Source: Tillus elongatus (taxonomy: Eukaryota; Arthropoda; Insecta; Coleoptera; Cleridae). Taken from it: a DNA stretch of 64,000 nt. Made by a program: the position numbers and the translations under genes. Below the pieces are notes generated by a model. That model was not told the origin of the DNA, did not search any database, and saw only the letters and a list, made by a program, of their open reading frames with translations. Positions 59,132 through 64,000 of this stretch are shown one piece after another. The stretch lies in NCBI GenBank assembly GCA_964006375.1, contig OZ023264.1, forward strand, positions 172,892,295-172,956,294, given 5' to 3'. Positions within the stretch are counted from its first letter, which is position 1. Each line of letters opens with the position of its first letter.

Positions 59132-60989
59132 ATGGATCCCAAGCCTGGGACTTACCAACAAACAATCAATCCCCTTGAAAATGACTTTGCAGAAATTGCG
59201 ATCGGTTGGCTTGATGAACTTGACAGTGATCTAAGTGAAACTGGCGACGATTTTGCCGAAGAAATTGCACACAGTGATCACAACACAGTTTCGGAGGAAT
59301 CAGCAGGGAACGAGGGAAGAAATTCGGATGAGGATGCGGAAGTTGGCGGCGAAAATTCGGGACAGGATGCTGAAGCTGGAGGAAGTCAAAGAAAGAGAAG
59401 GCCATCTACCAGCAGTGAACAAGAAAGTAGCGAAGAAGAACAACTGGTAGTGAAAAGATATGCATACGGAAAGAATAGGATGAAATGGGCACTAACAGCA
59501 CCAAAGAGAAATGTAAGAACACCCCAGCACAATATCTTGAAGCTTCCAACATTACGCGGTGCTGCTCGCTTGGTGGAGTCTGCAACTCCACAAGAAATCT
59601 GGAACACAATGTTTGATAGTCAAATGATCGCGATGGTCGTTCAATGGACAAATGTAAAACTGCGAAAAGAAGCCTCAAAATATAAAGATGACAAGAGAAC
59701 CGAATTGCGGGACACTGATGCAATTGAGATGAAGGCGTTTATTGGTCTTCTGTATTACACGGCTGTCTTTAAGTCCAATCATGAAGATTCTTCGCTGCTG
59801 TTTGCCACAGATGGCAGTGGAAGAGATATCTTTCGGGCAGTATTGAGTAAAGAAAGGTTCAACATGCTACTCATACATTTGAGATTCGACAACCCAGTCG
59901 ATCGGAATGAAAGAAAGAAAACTGATCCAACTGCAGCAGTGAGTGAGATTTTCAACAATTTCATAAGAAACGCACAATCAATGTACTCAATCGGTGCAAA
60001 TGCATGCATAGACGAGATGTTGGTAGGTTTCAGGGGACGTTGCCGTTTCAAAATGTATATGCCCAATAAACCGGTCAAGATAATGATGCTGACTGACGCT
60101 CGAACTGGATATGCATACAATGCTTATATTTATTCTGGAAAAGGAAGTGATGGAATGCCTTTGACTGATTCGCAAAAAAAGAACTGGAATGTACCCACTC
60201 AAGCAGTAATGCGTTTGACACAGCCAATTTACGGGTCCAACCGCAATGTAACAGCTGACAATTGGTTTTCGTCATTGCAAGTAGTTGACGAATTGAAGAA
60301 GCAAGACCTGACATACGTCGGTACATTGAAAAAAAAATAAAAGGGAAGTGCCTTTGCAGTTCTTGGGGAAGAAAAGAGAAGAAGGTACAAGCATATACGG
60401 GTTCACCAAAGATGTGACTTTATTGTCGCATGTTCCGAAAAAAGGAAAGGTTGTGTTACTGGTATCATCCATGCACCACTCCATGTCCGATGATCCTGAA
60501 ACTGGAAAGCCGGAAATTATAGCTTACTATAATACCACAAAAGGCGGAGTGGATTCCTTGGACGAAAAGTGTGCGATCTATGGAACAAGTCGCCGAACGC
60601 AAAGATGGCCTATGGCCATATTCTTCAGAATCTTGGATATGTCAGCGGTAAATGCTTACATTTTAAACGGTTGTTACAAAAACAACCAAGACGTTTCACG
60701 AAGTAACTTTATAAAAAATCTGGCAATGTCTCTCGTCAAACCCTACATGGAAATCAGACTCAGAAATCCAAGGATAAACAAAGAAGTAAAAATGCTCATC
60801 AGTCGAATACTGGACATGCCTATTCCCGTTCTTGATGAGGAAATTGTCCTTGAAAATAGACGATATTGCTTCCTCTGTCCATCCAAGTTGCACAGGAAGA
60901 CGAAATACGTATGCATTCACTGCCAGAAGCCAATCTGTCTTGGATGTTCCAGAAAAATCTGTGCAACCTGTGCCGAACTAAGGGAGTAA
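59132..60989 (+). pseudogene. piggyBac transposase, single poly-A frameshift
   Basis: The product would excise and insert the element at TTAA. It starts at ATG 59132. Residues 1-110 are acidic and serine-rich, as usual. The DDE core follows, with the catalytic aspartates in ACIDEMLVGFRG, NVTADNWFSS and GGVDSLDEK. A C-terminal cysteine-rich zinc domain (CFLC, CIHC, CLGC, CATC pairs) ends at 60989. A run of nine A at 60329-60337 shifts the frame by one base: the first frame stops at 60338-60340 and the second takes over, giving about 615 residues in all, close to the family norm. The break lies between the second and third catalytic residues. It could be a mutation or, less likely, a slippage site. 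Confidence 0.95.
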
Positions 60990-61302
60990 GAACCACCTGC
61001 ACGAATTTTTTCCTTAGTAGATATTTTTTTGTTTTTTACGTTTTTACTTTGTCTCAACCTTTATTACCATACTTACGCAGTTATGTAATTTATTTTTCTC
61101 GTTTCAAAGTCAGAAATGACTTAAAAGAAATATGTGTTCTTTTTGTACCGTAATTTGCAAATAAATATTATTATTACACCTTTACGATATTTTTTTGTTA
61201 AAATTGGTGATACGTACTTCCAAAAATATCAATCTTACTAGTGCAGCATGTGGATTGCAATTATTTCAATTTTCGTACTTTAATTAGCCCTATTTATTTG
61301 TC

Positions 61303-61319
61303 GGAGTCTGTAAGACTCC
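61303..61319. repeat. Subterminal palindrome 3 of piggyBac
   Basis: GGAGTCTGTAAGACTCC followed by ACCTCAG, a perfect 7+7 palindrome, 44 bp inside the right end. Confidence 0.82.
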
Positions 61320-61367
61320 ACCTCAGCAGTTAAAGGAAAATAATCCACCCCAGTGGTTACGGGTTAA

Positions 61368-61828
61368 TTAATTAATTCTGACTTACTAAAATTGATCTCA
61401 TTTATATTTACAAAACAACAACACTTATTTGATTCTTCATTAGTTTTACGACCTTCCGAATTGCTGACGGCAACATTCCTGTATATCTTGAAAAGTTACT
61501 TGTTTATTGTTTACATACTGAAAGTGATATTTTCAATGACTTTATACTGTCAAGTAGAAATGTCAAAATTTTTGTGCAGGATAATGTTGTAGTTTTTGAA
61601 GAGATTTTGTTAAAATTAATGTTAATGTTCTAATAGAAGTGAATATTAATCTTCATGGCTACTGCGAAAACATTGGTGGGAGTGTCAATAGCAGAAGAAG
61701 CGAAATTAAAAAGTGACATTCATCAAAATCATTTGGACAGAAGAAATTTGGAAAGCGGATGTTTAACAAAATTGTATCACCACAAGCACAAGCAGAGCTT
61801 ATTTGTGAGATGCATTGTATAACTTTAA
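61368..61828. other. Unassigned stretch with a 55-codon frame
   Basis: A small frame at 61655-61822 (MATAKTLVGVSIAEEAKLKS...) ends right before the (AAAT)n tract. I recognise no family. It might be the coding tail of an element whose simple-repeat tail is the tetranucleotide array. Confidence 0.35.
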
Positions 61829-62031
<203 letters not shown>

Positions 62032-62239
62032 GTCAATCGATACAATTTTGACTTCTAATTATTCACAATATTTACATTCCTTGCTGTAAAGAATTAAAAT
62101 GAACTACTTTTAATTATTATTTTAGTGTTTTTAACAATTCTGTTTCTACTTCTATTACGGCCTTTATGAGACATTACCTGTACTCTGAACAACGGTCATA
62201 CTTTGTATTATACTTTTTCTCACACGCTCGAAAGTTTTT

Positions 62240-62420
62240 GAAAAATCTTAAAATAGTGGCTTTCAGTGTATATATACATTTTAATAATCTTCTAGGTTTT
62301 TTGAATAAAACATTTCGTTTTATGTAATATTAAACACTTTACCATACATTTCTTTGTTTTCTTCTTAAATCATACCAAGAAAAAAATTGGTGCATTTTTA
62401 AAAATATCCCTAGACTTTTC

Positions 62421-62423
<3 letters not shown>
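62240..62423 (-). repeat. Tc1-like 3' end fragment
   Basis: The reverse complement of 20141-20460 in Tc1 copy A, without its long TA block. It ends in CCCTAGACTTTTCCGA against the (TA)n tract. Confidence 0.82.
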
Positions 62424-62516
<93 letters not shown>

Positions 62517-62517
62517 C
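62424..62517. repeat. (TA)n tract followed by (GTAT)n
   Basis: TA to about 62492, then six GTAT units. Confidence 0.96.
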
Positions 62518-62790
62518 CAACCGATAAGTCAAAAAATACTTCACTGATTTGAACCAAATTTGGCAATTACTTTTATTTTACTAATGGCTTGGATGAGTTC
62601 GTTCATCAAATCTTAACGGCCAATTTTTCTTAGTAAAAAATTAAAAAATATTTTTTAAAACGCAATATCTCTTAAATTTTTCAAGTGATTGAAACAAAAA
62701 TCTACCACTTAAAAGAACATAGACACACGTGGTTGTGTACCAATTTTCAAGTCGTTTTATGAACGAAAAATAAAGTTATTCGAAATTAAT
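62518..62790 (-). repeat. Conserved block of composite repeat, inverted
   Basis: The reverse complement of the last part of the block (GCTTGGATGAGTTCGTT corresponds to AACGAACTTATCCAAGC), diverging beyond 62700. Confidence 0.75.
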
Positions 62791-62939
62791 ATTAAAGAAT
62801 CCTCGACATCACTTCAGATTCTGTAATGCAATATCTACCATGTTGAACAAACACATATGACGTTATCTGTACTGCTATGCTATTTAAATAAATCGTAGAT
62901 AAACATCTAAACAATGGAAGTTATTGCATAAGTCAGACA

Positions 62940-63125
62940 TTATGATAGATACGACAGGGACGCCATCTCGGTGCAGGACCAGGTAGTATGTTGTCACGAC
63001 ACCTCTCTAGTTTACACAAAATTTAATAGATGGAGCTGTGTAGAATGTATAACCAACTAGTAAAATGTCGGCCTTGGACCATTTCTTTCGTAATACCGGG
63101 ACAAAGCTTACGTCCAATAGCCCCA
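62940..63125 (-). mobile_element. Retrozyme-unit fragment lacking the ribozyme
   Basis: Matches the part of the 22.84-23.15 kb unit from GCCATCTCGTTGCGGAACC to the unit end, with moderate divergence (GCCATCTCGGTGCAGGACC here; GTAGTATGTTGT and TATAACCAACTA shared exactly). The portion with the hammerhead is missing. Confidence 0.78.
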
Positions 63126-63383
63126 AATTTTAGCATGCGAATGTATACTAATATATAAAAAAATTAAGGAAAGTGATTCAATTTGTTTAAAAGCAATCTA
63201 GAACAACGTTTCGTTATGTATAAATATTAAGCTTTCCATTCTTCACGTTTACGGTGTTTAAAATATTATATGTATTACCTGTGAACTCTATACAGAATTC
63301 ACTGGTAGATATTACGAAAGTGAAACAAAAATTATTTTAAAAAGAAATATACCTACCTCAAACTAATACAGTAGGTACTACTA

Positions 63384-63514
63384 TTAGTGAATTTTTATTT
63401 AAAAAATTCACTAATAGAGAGGTATCGATGGTGAGACTTTGCAAAAATTCTTTCAAATGAGCGCGAATTAGGACCCCTAGAACCCATATCCGGGGTCAGT
63501 TTGAATTTTTATAT

Positions 63515-63518
<4 letters not shown>
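63384..63518 (-). repeat. Hairpin end of composite repeat, inverted
   Basis: The palindrome at 63384-63414 has 13 perfect pairs (TTAGTGAATTTTT/AAAAATTCACTAA), the best of the window. GAGCGCGAATTAGG and CCGGGGTCAGTTTG follow. Confidence 0.88.

Positions 63519-63600
<82 letters not shown>
63519..63600. repeat. (TA)n microsatellite inside composite repeat
   Basis: An 82-bp tract. Confidence 0.97.
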
Positions 63601-63604
<4 letters not shown>

Positions 63605-63890
63605 TTGTCTGATAACTCAAAAAATAATTAACGGATTTAGATGAAACTCCGCAAGTGCCTTTCTTTTATTAATGGATTGGATGAGTTCGTTGGCCAGGAA
63701 AATCGGACGGGGTTTTCCGGGAAAATTTTGAGTTTTCTTTCAAAAAAAATTTTTTTTCCGAAAATTTCGATAAAATTTGGTCTACATATTGCTTTGGGAA
63801 ATACCTAACTATGTGCCAAAATTCAGCTTTCTCGGGTTACAAAAAATTGAGCTATTCAAATTTGAAACATTTATGTTTAAATCATAAGTA
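63601..63890 (-). repeat. Conserved block of composite repeat, inverted
   Basis: Matches the block upstream of the TA tract at 19.9 kb in reverse complement (GATGAGTTCGTTGGCCAGGA). It probably continues beyond the window. Confidence 0.8.
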
Positions 63891-64000
63891 TGTGGTTGCT
63901 GTTGGTTAGTCAATGCTTTTCTTATTGACTCATGAAATTCATTTGTAAGTTTCCGAGAAATGTCAATAATACTGAATTCACTGATTGTTAATCATTGGAA

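Larger units (their letters stand above)
58847..61363 (+). mobile_element. Full-length piggyBac element
   Basis: 2517 bp between TTAA at 58843-58846 and 61364-61367, the hallmark target duplication of piggyBac. Terminal inverted repeats are CCCTTAACCACTGAGGTGG at the left and the complement of CCCGTAACCACTGGGGTGG at the right (17 of 19). Inside are three 17-bp palindromes and one transposase gene with a single frameshift. It is the best preserved DNA transposon of the window. Confidence 0.95.

Noticed and set aside
59406..59723. 105-codon minus-strand frame
   Set aside because: It is an antisense shadow of the piggyBac transposase.

Overview
This window looks like a piece of an AT-rich, transposon-dense arthropod genome, most likely an insect. 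The evidence is the repeat content: Tc1 and DD41D mariners, piggyBac, a CGGBP1-like hAT, RTE, Penelope, BEL/Pao-type gag with an insect-retrovirus-type env relic, and a tRNA-derived SINE. I see no intact host protein-coding gene, rRNA or functional tRNA gene. Almost every recognisable protein is transposase or reverse transcriptase, and each one carries at least one stop, frameshift or truncation. I cannot name the species.

Layout. 0.4-3.1 kb: a DD41D mariner with 417-bp terminal inverted repeats sits inside a (TA)n tract, followed by a hammerhead-ribozyme-like motif and a 39-bp-arm palindrome. 3.1-10.7 kb: an APE-type LINE (copy A), a second LINE 3' fragment with an RNase H domain framed by a short inverted repeat, an inverted-repeat MITE, an R2-like RT scrap, and LINE copy B. 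11.1-12.3 kb: a Penelope-like RT plus GIY-YIG relic. 13.4-14.2 kb: short tandem repeats. 16.0-18.1 kb: an RTE 3' end abutting a broken mariner whose N-terminal domain is tandemly duplicated. 18.8-24.8 kb: several copies of a composite repeat (MITE, conserved block, (TA)n, hairpin end), a Tc1 relic, and a tandem pair of about 290-bp units each carrying a type I hammerhead ribozyme (a retrozyme-like element). 25.2-26.7 kb: a CR1/L2-like LINE. 29.3-37.2 kb: a mariner 3' end and two inverted hAT relics flanking LINE copy C, the most complete copy. 39-43 kb: another mariner 3' end, a MITE, a fold-back and LINE copy D. 44.3-46.2 kb: a second long-TIR DD41D mariner. 46.9 kb: a SINE with a perfect 12-bp target duplication. 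47.6-50.1 kb: a retroviral-type relic. 52.7-58.6 kb: more composite repeats, including one apparently complete palindrome-ended element, and a second Tc1 relic. 58.8-61.4 kb: a nearly intact piggyBac with TTAA duplications. 61.8-64 kb: an (AAAT)n tract, a Tc1 end, a third retrozyme-unit fragment and another composite repeat.

How the parts relate. The autonomous relics (Tc1, DD41D, piggyBac, hAT, LINEs, Penelope) are the kinds of machinery that could have moved the non-coding families here. The Penelope relic is a plausible class of helper for the hammerhead-bearing retrozyme, and Tc1 ends sit repeatedly at (TA)n tracts next to the composite repeat. About 23 (TA)n tracts, many 70-100 bp long, are the most conspicuous feature. 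At least eight lie at the same position within copies of the composite family, so that family has been spreading them. All family assignments come from reading motifs, not from searches.
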